Assembly: GCA_043805435.1 (NCBI GenBank) | Contig: JAZDHY010000119.1 | Span: 1-64,000, forward strand | Length of the DNA stretch: 64,000 bases | Source: JAEXOD01 sp043805435 | GTDB lineage: Bacteria > Bacteroidota > Ignavibacteria > Ignavibacteriales > Melioribacteraceae | Reading direction: 5' to 3' | In this document: in pieces, positions 1 through 9,570 of the stretch | Layout of the letters: each line of letters begins with the position of its first letter | How positions within the stretch are numbered: the first letter of the stretch is position 1 | Program-made: the position numbers and the translations under genes | The notes under the pieces: model-generated | What the model was told of the DNA's origin: nothing | The model's input: only the letters and a program-made list of their open reading frames with translations | Database searches by the model: none

Positions 1-240
1 ACTTCTCTATTTTAAAGAGGTCATTTTAAGCAAAGGGTCTCCCGACAAGACGGGACGCGCTCACAGAAAGTCCTGCAACAGCAGGACTTCTCTATTTTAA
101 AGAGGTCATTTTAAGCAAAGGGTCTCCCGACAAGACGGGACGCGCTCACAGAAAGTCCTGCAACAGCAGGACTTCTCTATTTTAAAGAGGTCATTTTAAG
201 CAAAGGGTCTCCCGACAAGTCGGAACGCACTCAGGAAGTC
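1..240. repeat. Tandem 85-bp hairpin-rich repeat array (truncated by window start)
   Basis: Units run 1-85 and 86-170 without a visible difference. A third copy starts at 171 and diverges after about 215. Each unit holds three small inverted repeats: CTCT/AGAG at its start, TCCCG-ACAAGA-CGGGA (first copy at 40-55), and TCCTGC-AACA-GCAGGA (first copy at 71-86, across the unit junction). The period is not a multiple of three and no reading frame runs through, so it is non-coding. There are no unique spacers, so it is not CRISPR. The array probably continues upstream of the window. REP-like or structured-RNA function is possible but unproven. Confidence 0.85.
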
Positions 241-266
241 GCAAGAAATTGGGGTTTTTTTATTTT

Positions 267-288
267 AAACAACAAACAAAAGTTTTAC
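267..288. repeat. Left copy of a 22-nt direct repeat flanking the BREX locus
   Basis: This A/C-rich 22-mer matches 15140-15161 at 21 of 22 positions; the single difference is T at 284 against G at 15157. The two copies bracket the BREX operon on the same strand. I saw no third copy in the window. It could be a target-site or attachment-like scar, but the low complexity makes chance similarity possible. Confidence 0.4.
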
Positions 289-306
289 AAATGCTCAGGG
301 GTAGAG

Positions 307-350
307 CCTACCAAAAAACGGTAGGTAAACATTCCCGATTTTAATCGGGA
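307..350. repeat. Two adjacent intergenic hairpins
   Basis: Inverted repeats CCTACC (307-312) / GGTAGG (320-325) and TCCCGATT (333-340) / AATCGGGA (343-350) follow the 85-bp array. The same CCCGACAAG word reappears near 363. They look like diverged members of the hairpin family in the array and may mark its decaying edge. Neither is followed by a T-run, so they are not obvious terminators. Confidence 0.55.
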
Positions 351-375
351 GGGGCAGTGGTTTCCCGACAAGTCT

Positions 376-982
376 GGACACTCACAGACTTAAAGCCTTG
401 TAAGGAAACAACTTACAGTTTTTAATAAAATAGTATAACTCCTTATTTTATAATGGGTTAACAAATTACACCTTGTTTTTAACATTATTACTGACTATAA
501 AATTCGTTATAAATCTTAATTTTAACCTCCAGATTTTGTTAAAAAACCGCTTTGAACCTCTCAATATTCATCAAAAAATGATTTCCACTTATCAAGTTTT
601 ATCAAAAAATCGTTTGAACCTCTCAAAAAGCTTACAAAAAAGCAATTTCACCGTAAAAATTGCATAAAAAATTGATTTCTGATGCCAATAAAGTTTGCAA
701 ATATGAATTTAAGAATTGATATTTGAGAAAAATTGTTTTGTCATTCTTTAATCTTAAATCTCCCGATGGCATTTTTAGTTGTAACGAGTTTTTATTTACA
801 ACAGTCATAAATACATATAAATGTGGCAAAATTTATTAAAAAAACGAATTTCTGTTTGGCTTAAACATTAATTGACCCCATTCTTTTCAATTTTTCTAAA
901 AAATTGTGTAATTTGGTATTTAATTATATTATATTAACCATTAATAAAAATGAATAAATTATGGGAAAAATAAAGATTATTA
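376..982. other. Non-coding stretch upstream of the BREX operon
   Basis: No convincing gene is present. The 14-nt word TTTGAACCTCTCAA occurs twice (551-564 and 613-626) in a low-complexity stretch. Short open frames here are rich in Leu, Asn and Lys, have no ribosome binding site and resemble no family. The region must hold the promoter for the BREX operon, but I could not pick out a reliable one by eye. Confidence 0.6.
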
Positions 983-1453
983 ATGTATAATTTTATTTCG
1001 CTTGAGAGCGGTTATTTACAGGATAGTTTTAACCTTTTTATTACTAAACCACAAAACAAATCAATTTTGGAAATTATTGAATACATTGAAGGTTCGGGGA
1101 TTAAAGTAATCAACATAGGCAAGGAATTATCATCCAAATTAAAAACAATTAAAAATAAAAGACACATTATTATCGAGTCAAATAATTTATTAAATGACAT
1201 TATTCAAAATAATGCTGGCGAAATCCCCAATTCTAAAATTAAATTTATTGCAATATATAACTTTGGTATTTTATTAGAACCGAGCATTGGGTTAAATGCA
1301 AGTAAAGTATTAAAAGAACTTTCAAAAAATTATGCAATTATTCTGGTATGGGAACATTTTATTCAAGATGGCAACATTCTTCATTGGGGAAACCAAAAAG
1401 AGAAATATAAATTTGACTTTTCAGACATATCTATAAAAATATTGGATATTTAA
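983..1453 (+). CDS. brxF: BREX type 3 protein BrxF, without a visible P-loop
   Basis: This is a 156-aa protein opening a complete BREX-3 gene order. Small size, first position, an INIGKELSSKL segment near residues 43-53, a middle block predicting hydrophobic strands, and a C-terminal block with LVWEH and FDFSDIS match the BrxF family as I know it. Family members usually carry a GxxGxGKT nucleotide-binding loop near the N-terminus. Here that stretch reads NKSILEIIEYIEGSG, with no Lys-Ser/Thr pair after a glycine loop. The start is the ATG at 983; no strong Shine-Dalgarno sequence is visible. It ends one base before brxC, so the two are co-transcribed and probably translationally coupled. The assignment rests on position plus motif resemblance. 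Confidence 0.75.
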   Translation: MYNFISLESGYLQDSFNLFITKPQNKSILEIIEYIEGSGIKVINIGKELSSKLKTIKNKRHIIIESNNLLNDIIQNNAGEIPNSKIKFIAIYNFGILLEPSIGLNASKVLKELSKNYAIILVWEHFIQDGNILHWGNQKEKYKFDFSDISIKILDI

Positions 1454-1454
1454 T

Positions 1455-4400
1455 ATGAAATATAAAGAACTTATTAATTTTGAACCGATAACATCAGTTG
1501 TAAAACTTGCTAGTTCAAGTGACACAAATATTGCAGAAAGCCTAGTTAAAACATTTGTTTTTTCTACAAAGATTAAAGAAGATATAGAAGAAATTGTTAT
1601 TAAAAATCTCATTCCAAACCCACCATACGAAACTAAAGGAATACAAATTGTGGGTAGTTATGGAACCGGTAAATCGCACTTAATGGCAATGGTAGCTGCA
1701 ATAGCTGAAAATGAGAATTATATTCAGTGTCTGGCAACGGATTCGCTTAAAAACTTATTCAAAAAAATTGCCGGACACTATAAAGTATTAAAATTTGAAA
1801 TTGGGACAGATAAGCCGTTAAAAGATGTTTTGTTTAGTCATATTGAAAAATTTCTTTTGGATGAGAATGTTGATTTTACATTTGATTTAAGTTCTAATAA
1901 TAGCTGGAAAATAATGCTCCAACAGATGATGAGCGAATTTGAAAGTAAATTCCCCAATAGGCATTTTTTAATTGTTATTGACGAAATGCTGGAATATCTA
2001 AAAGGACGAAAACCAACCGAACTTAATAACGACCTAATGCTTCTTCGACAGCTTGGAGAGTTATGTGATAATTCCAGATTTAAGATAATGTTTGGAGTAC
2101 AGGAGATTTTATATCGTTCGCCGGAATTTCAATTCCAAAGTGAGATGCTTAACAAAATTGAAGACAGGTTTGTGGATTTAATTATTACTAAAGATGATGT
2201 TTCTTTTGTGGTTAAAGAAAGATTATTGAAAAAAGATTTGAACCAAAAAAATAATATTCGTGAGCATCTATTAAAATTCAGTCACTTGTTTGATGGTATT
2301 CATAATGACTTAAATGAGTATGTTGATCTTTTCCCTGTTCATCCAAGTTATATAAATTATTTTGGTAAAATTAAACACGGAAAAGGACAACGGGAAATAC
2401 TTAAAGTGTTAAGTAATACTTTTGAAAAAATTGCTGAAAATGATGTACCAAATGATACTCCCGGACTTATAACTTATGATACATATTGGAATGAATTAAT
2501 TGAAAATTCTTCTATGTTAACATTTCCGGATATTAGAACAGTAAAAGATAAAACAGATATTGTTTACGATAGAATTAAAAACCACTTTAAGGGTGCCAGA
2601 GAAAATAGAAAACAGCTTGCAATACAAATTTGTAATGCTTTGGCAATTAAAATTTTATGTGATGATTTAGATAAAAGAAATGGTGCTAATGCTCTTAGTC
2701 TAAAAGAGGATCTCTGTATTACAATCCCCTATGTGGATGAATCCGATTTGCTTTTAGCTGCTGTTGAAAGTACTGCAAAACAATTATTAACCTCAACAAG
2801 CGGACAGTATATTGATCAAGATCCTGTAAGCAGCGATTTTTATCTTAGAACCGAAGGCGGTATTAATATTACCCAAGTTATCCACGATTATGCTGATACT
2901 GTTATTAAAAACGACCCTGAAAGAGCAGACCAATATTATTTTGATTTCCTTCAGTACGTAATGGGATTCCAACAAAATACATACAGAACAGGATTTAAGA
3001 TTTGGGAACACAACCTTAATTGGCAAGATAAAAAAAGTTTCCGCTTGGGTTATATCTTTTTTGGAAATCCAAATGAAAGAAGTACTACAGAACCAATTCA
3101 ACAGTATTACATTTTCTTTTGTCCAATATTTAGTCCTGCAAGCCGTAACGATGGAGAAGATGAAGTTTATTTCGAAATGTCTGATTTAAGCGATGAATTT
3201 AAGGATACAATTTATTTATATGGGGCAGCTAAAGCTCAAGAGACTTCTGCATCATCAAACCAAAAGCAATTATTTAGAAATCAAATAGATGAAAACTTAA
3301 AAAAAGCTATTTCTTTGTTTGAAAAAGAATTTGTGAATAAGACGTTGGTTGTTTATAAAGGAATAACCAAATTTCTAAAATCTTATCAATTACTTGGAGA
3401 AGGATCAAGTAAAGATATGATATTAAATGATGTAGCCGCTCGTATTCTGAATAAATATTTTAATGATAAATTTCCAGATTACCCGGCTTTTAACGATCTT
3501 ATACAGCCATTATCTAAAGAAAATTTTGATGGCAGAATTAAAAACGCACTAAAAAAAATCGCAAATATTTCAATACCAAACAGAGATGGAGAAGCCATTT
3601 TAAGTGGATTGGGGTTGTGGAATGGACAGAACATAGATACATGTAACAGTAAATATGCAGAAAGTATTAAAACCAAACTTAAAAACCAAGGTGGCGGAAC
3701 TGTACTTAACAAAACAGATATTATTTATTCACATTATTCTCCAAAAAATTTATGGTATTCTGTTGATTTTAATATTGATTACCAGTTAGAGTTTATTGTG
3801 CTTGCTGCTTTAGCTTATAAAGGGGATATTCAAATCACTTGGTCGCAAAATAAAACTTTATCGGCAACTAATATTGAAAGTCTATTGACATTAGTGCCTG
3901 ATGATTATTTTACATATCAACATATTAAAGAACCGCAAGGGTTACCAGTTAAATACTTAAAAGAGTTATTTAATTGTTTGGATTTGCCTGATTTAACTTC
4001 GGATATTGAAAAACCGGACACGTTAACACAAATAATAACACAATCTAAAATAAAAGTAGAAAAGGTTATTAATGCTGAAATGGAATTGTCAAAAGGATTA
4101 AAATGCAGAAATATTCCGCTGCTGTCTGAATTGCAAGCCGCGAATATAATGGATGAATTAGACAAATTACATAAATTGCTCGATTCAATTCAACTATATA
4201 ATACTTTTGGCAAGCTTAAATCGTTTAAGTTTACTGATGAAGAACTTAAAACCGGATTTAATGCATATAAATATTGCGACTTAATTAATAATTTGAAAAT
4301 ACGCGCACAAAAATTTGAAAAACTTATTGGTTATATTAAAAATGCACAAGCCTACATTATTGATAATGAAGAGCAGCTAATTTCTGATATTACTAAAACA

Positions 4401-5120
4401 ATTGAAAATCTTAGTACCGTAATTGTATTAGATAACGATGCGGAGTTAAAGAAATATGAAACTTTGCTTATTTCTTTAATTGATAGGTATGCAGAATATT
4501 ATATAAGTTCTTACGTTAAATACAGACTATCGCCTGAGGATTACAATAAAAAAGAGAAATTATTAAATAGTACAAGTAAAAAACTTTGTGATATTATTAA
4601 AGATTCGGAATTTATTAATCCTGCTGAATATAAAAAGTGGTTAGAAAAAGTTACATCCCTGCAAATGATTGATATATCTTTAACAAAAAACAGGGTTAAA
4701 GAAGAACCATATCATAACTTTAATCCACGCGAATACTACAAAAAACCTGCTGCTAAGATATATGAATTGGAAGAACAACTTGAATTGATTTTAGAAAAAT
4801 GGACAGATACAATTCGTTCAGTTTTTAAGGATCCAAGCATACAGGAAAATATTGGGTTGCTTGCTGATAATGAAAAACTACTTGTTGAAAATTTTAGAGA
4901 TGACAAAATTGAACTTAAACTTGATAATGCAACTTTGTTGCGTAATCTTATTAACCAACTTGCCAATGGAATTGATAAAGTTGAAATAAATTTAGAAGAT
5001 TTAGGAAAACAGATAAATAAACCTGTATCACCTAATCAGGCAATTGACCTTTTTACCGATTACATAAATAATCAATGTGCAGGTAAAGAAAGGAATAAAA
5101 TAAGAATTGTTATTAAATAA
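1455..5120 (+). CDS. brxC: BREX type 3 ATPase BrxC (PglY-like)
   Basis: This is a 1221-aa AAA+-like P-loop ATPase, the large NTPase of BREX systems, needed for phage exclusion and host DNA modification. Walker A is GSYGTGKSH at residues 67-75. Walker B is a hydrophobic strand ending in D176-E177 (LIVIDE). The length fits BrxC/PglY proteins at about 1200 aa. The remainder is mostly helical with a charged C-terminal region. It sits between brxF (1-bp gap) and the methyltransferase gene (16-bp gap to the preferred ATG). In characterised BREX systems the ATPase works with PglX and PglZ in the cytoplasm; its precise biochemical role is unsettled. Confidence 0.88.
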   Translation: MKYKELINFEPITSVVKLASSSDTNIAESLVKTFVFSTKIKEDIEEIVIKNLIPNPPYETKGIQIVGSYGTGKSHLMAMVAAIAENENYIQCLATDSLKNLFKKIAGHYKVLKFEIGTDKPLKDVLFSHIEKFLLDENVDFTFDLSSNNSWKIMLQQMMSEFESKFPNRHFLIVIDEMLEYLKGRKPTELNNDLMLLRQLGELCDNSRFKIMFGVQEILYRSPEFQFQSEMLNKIEDRFVDLIITKDDVSFVVKERLLKKDLNQKNNIREHLLKFSHLFDGIHNDLNEYVDLFPVHPSYINYFGKIKHGKGQREILKVLSNTFEKIAENDVPNDTPGLITYDTYWNELIENSSMLTFPDIRTVKDKTDIVYDRIKNHFKGARENRKQLAIQICNALAIKILCDDLDKRNGANALSLKEDLCITIPYVDESDLLLAAVESTAKQLLTSTSGQYIDQDPVSSDFYLRTEGGINITQVIHDYADTVIKNDPERADQYYFDFLQYVMGFQQNTYRTGFKIWEHNLNWQDKKSFRLGYIFFGNPNERSTTEPIQQYYIFFCPIFSPASRNDGEDEVYFEMSDLSDEFKDTIYLYGAAKAQETSASSNQKQLFRNQIDENLKKAISLFEKEFVNKTLVVYKGITKFLKSYQLLGEGSSKDMILNDVAARILNKYFNDKFPDYPAFNDLIQPLSKENFDGRIKNALKKIANISIPNRDGEAILSGLGLWNGQNIDTCNSKYAESIKTKLKNQGGGTVLNKTDIIYSHYSPKNLWYSVDFNIDYQLEFIVLAALAYKGDIQITWSQNKTLSATNIESLLTLVPDDYFTYQHIKEPQGLPVKYLKELFNCLDLPDLTSDIEKPDTLTQIITQSKIKVEKVINAEMELSKGLKCRNIPLLSELQAANIMDELDKLHKLLDSIQLYNTFGKLKSFKFTDEELKTGFNAYKYCDLINNLKIRAQKFEKLIGYIKNAQAYIIDNEEQLISDITKTIENLSTVIVLDNDAELKKYETLLISLIDRYAEYYISSYVKYRLSPEDYNKKEKLLNSTSKKLCDIIKDSEFINPAEYKKWLEKVTSLQMIDISLTKNRVKEEPYHNFNPREYYKKPAAKIYELEEQLELILEKWTDTIRSVFKDPSIQENIGLLADNEKLLVENFRDDKIELKLDNATLLRNLINQLANGIDKVEINLEDLGKQINKPVSPNQAIDLFTDYINNQCAGKERNKIRIVIK

Positions 5121-5136
5121 AACGTTAAGGGACTTC

Positions 5137-7881
5137 ATGAGTGAGTTAAAATTAAATTTTGAAGAGGAAAATAAACCTGTAAATAAACCTGTAATATGTT
5201 TGGGTTTAACATTTAACAACAATGAAGAAAGAAGAGAATATTTTAGAGATGAACTCCGTAAAAAACTGCCGGAATTAAAATTAATTGATGGTTACCCAAT
5301 TGGGGAAGACGAAGATATTGTTAATTTAAGCGATCCGCCATATTATACCGCATGCCCTAACCCATGGATAAATGATTTTATCGAAGAGTGGGGAAAAGAA
5401 AAAGAATTTATTCCAAACAGAAAAGATAATTTTGTAGTTGATGAACCTTATGCAAGTGACATAAGTGAAGGGAAGAATAATCCTATCTATAATGCTCATA
5501 GTTACCATACAAAAGTACCACACCCGGCAATTATGCGTTATATTTTACATTATACACAACCGGGAGATATTGTTTTTGATGGTTTTGCAGGTACAGGAAT
5601 GACTGGAGTTGCTGCACAACTATGTGGTAATCCCGATCTTGCAACAAAAGCAAAGATTGAAAAAGAATGGAATGAAGCCGGATGGGGTAAACCAAGTTGG
5701 GGCATCCGAAAAGCCATACTTGGCGATCTTTCCCCTATTGCCTCTTTTATTGCATATAATTATAACACGCCTGCTGATTCAGAATATTTTAAAAATAAAG
5801 TTAATCGGACTTTAGAAAATGTTGAAGAAGAATTAGGCTGGATGTATAAAACAATTCACACAGAAGTTAGTTCAAATAAAAACCTTGTTGAAAAATATAC
5901 CGCAGAGTTAAAAAAATGTAGAAGTACCGTAGAAATAAAAGACTTTTTTGTAATTAACGAGCGTGGACTGGGCAAAATAAATTCTACAGTTTTTAGCGAT
6001 GTATTTATTTGTCCCGAGTGTGGAAATGAAATTATATTTTGGGAAGTGGCGGTCGAAAAAAATAGTGGTGAAGTAAAAGAAAGTTTTAATTGCCCCCAAT
6101 GCAATGTTTTGCATACAAAAAGAAGCCTTGATAAAGCATGGATTACTTTATATGATAAAGCACTTGGAGAAACAATAAAGCAGACAAAATCAATACCGGT
6201 AATGATAAGCTATTCAGTTGGTAAAAAAAGATTTGAAAAAGCACCCGATTCATTTGATTATGAAATAATAAAACTAATTGACAACATCAATATTTCTAAT
6301 TGGCACCCAATAGATAGGATGCCTCTTGGAGATGAGTCCAGAAGAAATGATCGAACAGGTATTACTCACATTCACCATTTCTATACAAAAAAAAGTTTAA
6401 TGTTGATCTCATTTTTAAGAGAAAGACTAATCAATAAGTTGACCTTCTTTTTTACTCCACTATTGATTAATACAACCAAAATGGGGAGATATGGTCAAAG
6501 AACTGGAAACGTTTCCGGGACATTATACATCCCTTCATTAAATAAAGAATTAAATATAATTGAATATGCAAATAGAAAATTTTTTGGTGCGAAAGGTTAC
6601 GAAAAACCATTAGAAATATTATCATCCCTTTGCTTAAATAATTGTACTGTGTTTACTCAGTCAACTACACGTATTAATAATCTAACTAGTAACAGTCTCG
6701 ATTATATTTTTACTGATCCACCTTTCGGCGCGAATATTATGTATTCAGAACTAAATTATATATGGGAAAGCTGGATAAAAGTAAAAACGAATAATAAACA
6801 GGAAGCTATTGAAAACTCTTCACAAATTAAAGGTTTTGTTGAATACAATCAATTAATGCTAAAATGTTTTAAGGAGTATTATAGAGTTCTTAAACCGAGG
6901 AAATGGATGACTGTTGAATTTAGCAATACAAGCGCAGCTGTTTGGAATGGAATTCAAACTGGATTACAAAGAGCCGGCTTCATAGTTGCTAATGTTGCTT
7001 CTTTAGACAAGCAACAAGGAAGTTTTAAGGCAGTTACTACTACAACTGCCGTCAATCAAGACTTAATTATTAGTTGTTATAAACCCATTGAGAAATTTGA
7101 CAGTAGCTATATAAAAGAAAAAGAAGTAGCTGTTTGGGATTTTATTAGGGAACATCTTCAGCATTTACCCATACAGATTAGAAATAGTACAAAAAGAACA
7201 GCAGTTATAGAAAGAAGTCCCCGGATATTATATGACAGGTTAATAACATTTTATTTGATGCGGAGTTTACAAATACCTATCGATGCTGGAGATTTTCAAA
7301 TAGGGTTAAAACAAAGATTTACAGAAAGAGATGGGATCTATTTTACTAATGAACAGGCCGTTGAATATGACGAATTGTTTTTTGGATCGAAAGTTGACCA
7401 TGATAAAATAGTTTTTGATACAATATATTCTGAAAACGATGCTGTGTTGTGGTTACGGGAAAGGTTACAAAATAATTCCCAAACATACCAAGATATTATG
7501 CCGGATTTTAGAAAAGCTAACAGAACAAATAAAAAGGGAGAATTTGTAGCAGAACTAAGCACTGTATTAGAAGAAAACTTTATACAAGAAAATGATGGTA
7601 CTTGGCGTGTACCAAATATGAACGAAGTAAAAGATAGAGAAACATTAAGAAAAAAATCTTTGCTAAAAGAGTTTGAAAAATACAAAAATGAAGCTGAAAA
7701 TATAAAAATAAAAAAAATTACAGAAATACGTGTTGAAGCTTTACGTACAGGATTTAAGATGTGCTGGGAGAAAATTGATTATAAAACAATTGTAAATATA
7801 GCAGAAAAAATACCGCAAAATATATTACTTGAAGATGAGCAATTATTAATGTTTTACGATATAGCAAAAGAAAAATTATAA
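5137..7881 (+). CDS. pglX: BREX type 3 adenine-specific DNA methyltransferase PglX
   Basis: This 914-aa class I DNA methyltransferase is expected to add the N6-methyladenine that marks host DNA as self. SAM-binding motif I is DGFAGTGMTGV at about residues 148-158. A catalytic DPPF sits at 527-530 inside a hydrophobic strand (YIFTDPPFG), and a second DPPYY occurs near residue 66 before motif I. A zinc-ribbon-like pair is present: C292-x2-C295 and C319-x2-C322. The frame extends 10 codons upstream to a TTG at 5107 overlapping brxC, but the ATG at 5137, preceded by AAGGG, is preferred. It is followed after 15 bp by the DUF262 nuclease gene. The specificity cannot be read from sequence. Confidence 0.88.
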   Translation: MSELKLNFEEENKPVNKPVICLGLTFNNNEERREYFRDELRKKLPELKLIDGYPIGEDEDIVNLSDPPYYTACPNPWINDFIEEWGKEKEFIPNRKDNFVVDEPYASDISEGKNNPIYNAHSYHTKVPHPAIMRYILHYTQPGDIVFDGFAGTGMTGVAAQLCGNPDLATKAKIEKEWNEAGWGKPSWGIRKAILGDLSPIASFIAYNYNTPADSEYFKNKVNRTLENVEEELGWMYKTIHTEVSSNKNLVEKYTAELKKCRSTVEIKDFFVINERGLGKINSTVFSDVFICPECGNEIIFWEVAVEKNSGEVKESFNCPQCNVLHTKRSLDKAWITLYDKALGETIKQTKSIPVMISYSVGKKRFEKAPDSFDYEIIKLIDNINISNWHPIDRMPLGDESRRNDRTGITHIHHFYTKKSLMLISFLRERLINKLTFFFTPLLINTTKMGRYGQRTGNVSGTLYIPSLNKELNIIEYANRKFFGAKGYEKPLEILSSLCLNNCTVFTQSTTRINNLTSNSLDYIFTDPPFGANIMYSELNYIWESWIKVKTNNKQEAIENSSQIKGFVEYNQLMLKCFKEYYRVLKPRKWMTVEFSNTSAAVWNGIQTGLQRAGFIVANVASLDKQQGSFKAVTTTTAVNQDLIISCYKPIEKFDSSYIKEKEVAVWDFIREHLQHLPIQIRNSTKRTAVIERSPRILYDRLITFYLMRSLQIPIDAGDFQIGLKQRFTERDGIYFTNEQAVEYDELFFGSKVDHDKIVFDTIYSENDAVLWLRERLQNNSQTYQDIMPDFRKANRTNKKGEFVAELSTVLEENFIQENDGTWRVPNMNEVKDRETLRKKSLLKEFEKYKNEAENIKIKKITEIRVEALRTGFKMCWEKIDYKTIVNIAEKIPQNILLEDEQLLMFYDIAKEKL

Positions 7882-7896
7882 ACAATAGAGGGAAAG

Positions 7897-9570
7897 ATGA
7901 AAGCAGATGTTTTAACACTTAGTTCTTCGTTAAATAGTGCCGAAGTGGACTTATATACCATTCCGCAATATCAAAGACCCTATACGTGGGGGAAAGAAAA
8001 TTTTAGCGTCTTATGGGAAGATTTGTTAAATGCATTTGAAGAGGCAGTAAAAAATAAAAATAGCGAAACCCCTTCTGATAACTATTTCCTTGGTCCTGTT
8101 GTATTTGTGAAGAAAAAGAATACAAATAGAAGCATGTACGATATAATTGATGGACAACAAAGGATAACCACTTTTCATATTATTTTATGGTATCTATATA
8201 AAAAGTTGACTGATGAAATTGAAAAGAAAAGAGTTTTTCAAATATTAACTTTTTTACAAGAAGAATCGAAATTAAAAGTTTCTGCAAAAGATGCGGCAAC
8301 CTTCCATCAGATTAGGCATTCTTTGGATATTATTACTGGAAATAGCAAGATGGCTATTTGTGCAAATTACTTTAGAAAAGAAGTAGATTTAATAGTAAAT
8401 CCCAATGAGTTTTCAGAATTTCTAAGAGAGAAAACGCAATTTATAGTGATTACGGCAGATGATTATAATAAGGCTTGGGATCTTTTTATTGGCCTTAATG
8501 GGAAAGGTGAACCACTAAATCCAACAGACCTAGTAAAAGCATATGTGTGTGGCCTATCAAATATAAGTGAACAAATTGGAAATATTTGGGATACACAAAT
8601 ACTCCCGTTAAAAGATGATTCAACACAATTTTTGTTATTTTTAAGCAGATTTAAAGGGAAAAAATTAGTCTCTGAGAACTCATTATTTAGAGAAATCTCA
8701 AAGCAATTTCCTACTGTAATTAATGAAAATGCAATTATTGAATTCAGCAGTATCTTTTATTTGTTTTGGTTAAAACCAATTGATGAAATTGAAGATGAAT
8801 TTGGGGAAGAATTTTCTTTTAGCACAAGAGCAAAAAAACTCTTAAAAATATTAAGAGATTTACAGAGAAGAGATATTACAACATTATTATTTCAATTAGC
8901 CGAAGCGTTTGGGAAAATGAGCATATTTGATGATGAAATTTTAAGTATTTTAACTTCGTATCAAATAAGAATGGCAATTTCAAGAAAAAGATCACAAGAG
9001 CGTAAGATAATAATCTTTTTTAAGGATATAAAATTCAGGACAGAAATAAAAACAGAAAATATTAATTCAGAAGAAAACAATTGCATGATAGATAAAAAAA
9101 ATGCACTCGAAAAAATTAAAGAATTTATTAAAACAGACATTCCGAGTGATGAAGAATTTGAAAAATATGTAACTTTAGGCGAATATGGGGGCTCGACTAC
9201 AAGAATAATACTAAGATGTTATGAAGAGGGGAAAAGAGGTAATAAGGCTTTCTCGGACTTTGAGCTAGAGCATTTAATGCCAAAAACCGGTAGTGATTTT
9301 TGGTATGTACAAGCTGGAACATCTGATAAAGATGAATATGCAAAAATTGTAAATAAAATAGGTAATTTATTTGTAATTGATTCAATTACTAATAAACAAA
9401 TCAAAAACAGAGATTTTAGTTTCAAAAAGGAATTTTATCAAGCAGAACTAAAGGATTGGTCGATTTCACGAGTTACGTCGGATAAAAATAATTGGACAAA
9501 AATCGATATTGATAATCGAGCTAAAGAGATAGCAGTTTGGGCTAAAGATTATTGGAAGATTCCTGAATGA
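7897..9570 (+). CDS. GmrSD/BrxU-like nuclease (DUF262 + DUF1524) inserted in the BREX operon
   Basis: This 557-aa protein combines both halves of the GmrSD type IV restriction family. The N-terminal DUF262 domain shows IPQYQRPYTW (residues 22-31) and IIDGQQR (83-89), the ParB-like NTP-binding/hydrolysis motifs. The C-terminal DUF1524 His-Me-finger nuclease shows FELEHLMP with the general-base His at 459, then KIGNL and the Asn/Lys-rich NKQIKNRDF segment. Such enzymes cut modified phage DNA, often in an NTP-stimulated manner. A ribosome site AGAGGGAAAG precedes the ATG, and the stop overlaps the brxHII start by 4 bp (ATGA). It is therefore fully integrated in the operon, a different arrangement from BrxU, which is encoded beside type 1 BREX genes. 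Confidence 0.85.
   Translation: MKADVLTLSSSLNSAEVDLYTIPQYQRPYTWGKENFSVLWEDLLNAFEEAVKNKNSETPSDNYFLGPVVFVKKKNTNRSMYDIIDGQQRITTFHIILWYLYKKLTDEIEKKRVFQILTFLQEESKLKVSAKDAATFHQIRHSLDIITGNSKMAICANYFRKEVDLIVNPNEFSEFLREKTQFIVITADDYNKAWDLFIGLNGKGEPLNPTDLVKAYVCGLSNISEQIGNIWDTQILPLKDDSTQFLLFLSRFKGKKLVSENSLFREISKQFPTVINENAIIEFSSIFYLFWLKPIDEIEDEFGEEFSFSTRAKKLLKILRDLQRRDITTLLFQLAEAFGKMSIFDDEILSILTSYQIRMAISRKRSQERKIIIFFKDIKFRTEIKTENINSEENNCMIDKKNALEKIKEFIKTDIPSDEEFEKYVTLGEYGGSTTRIILRCYEEGKRGNKAFSDFELEHLMPKTGSDFWYVQAGTSDKDEYAKIVNKIGNLFVIDSITNKQIKNRDFSFKKEFYQAELKDWSISRVTSDKNNWTKIDIDNRAKEIAVWAKDYWKIPE

Noticed and set aside
1..240. CRISPR array
   Set aside because: The 85-bp units are directly adjacent with no variable spacers, and no cas genes are nearby.
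473..667. Small open frame (64 aa) on the plus strand
   Set aside because: It is Leu/Asn/Lys-rich low-complexity sequence over a short DNA repeat, with no ribosome site and no family resemblance.
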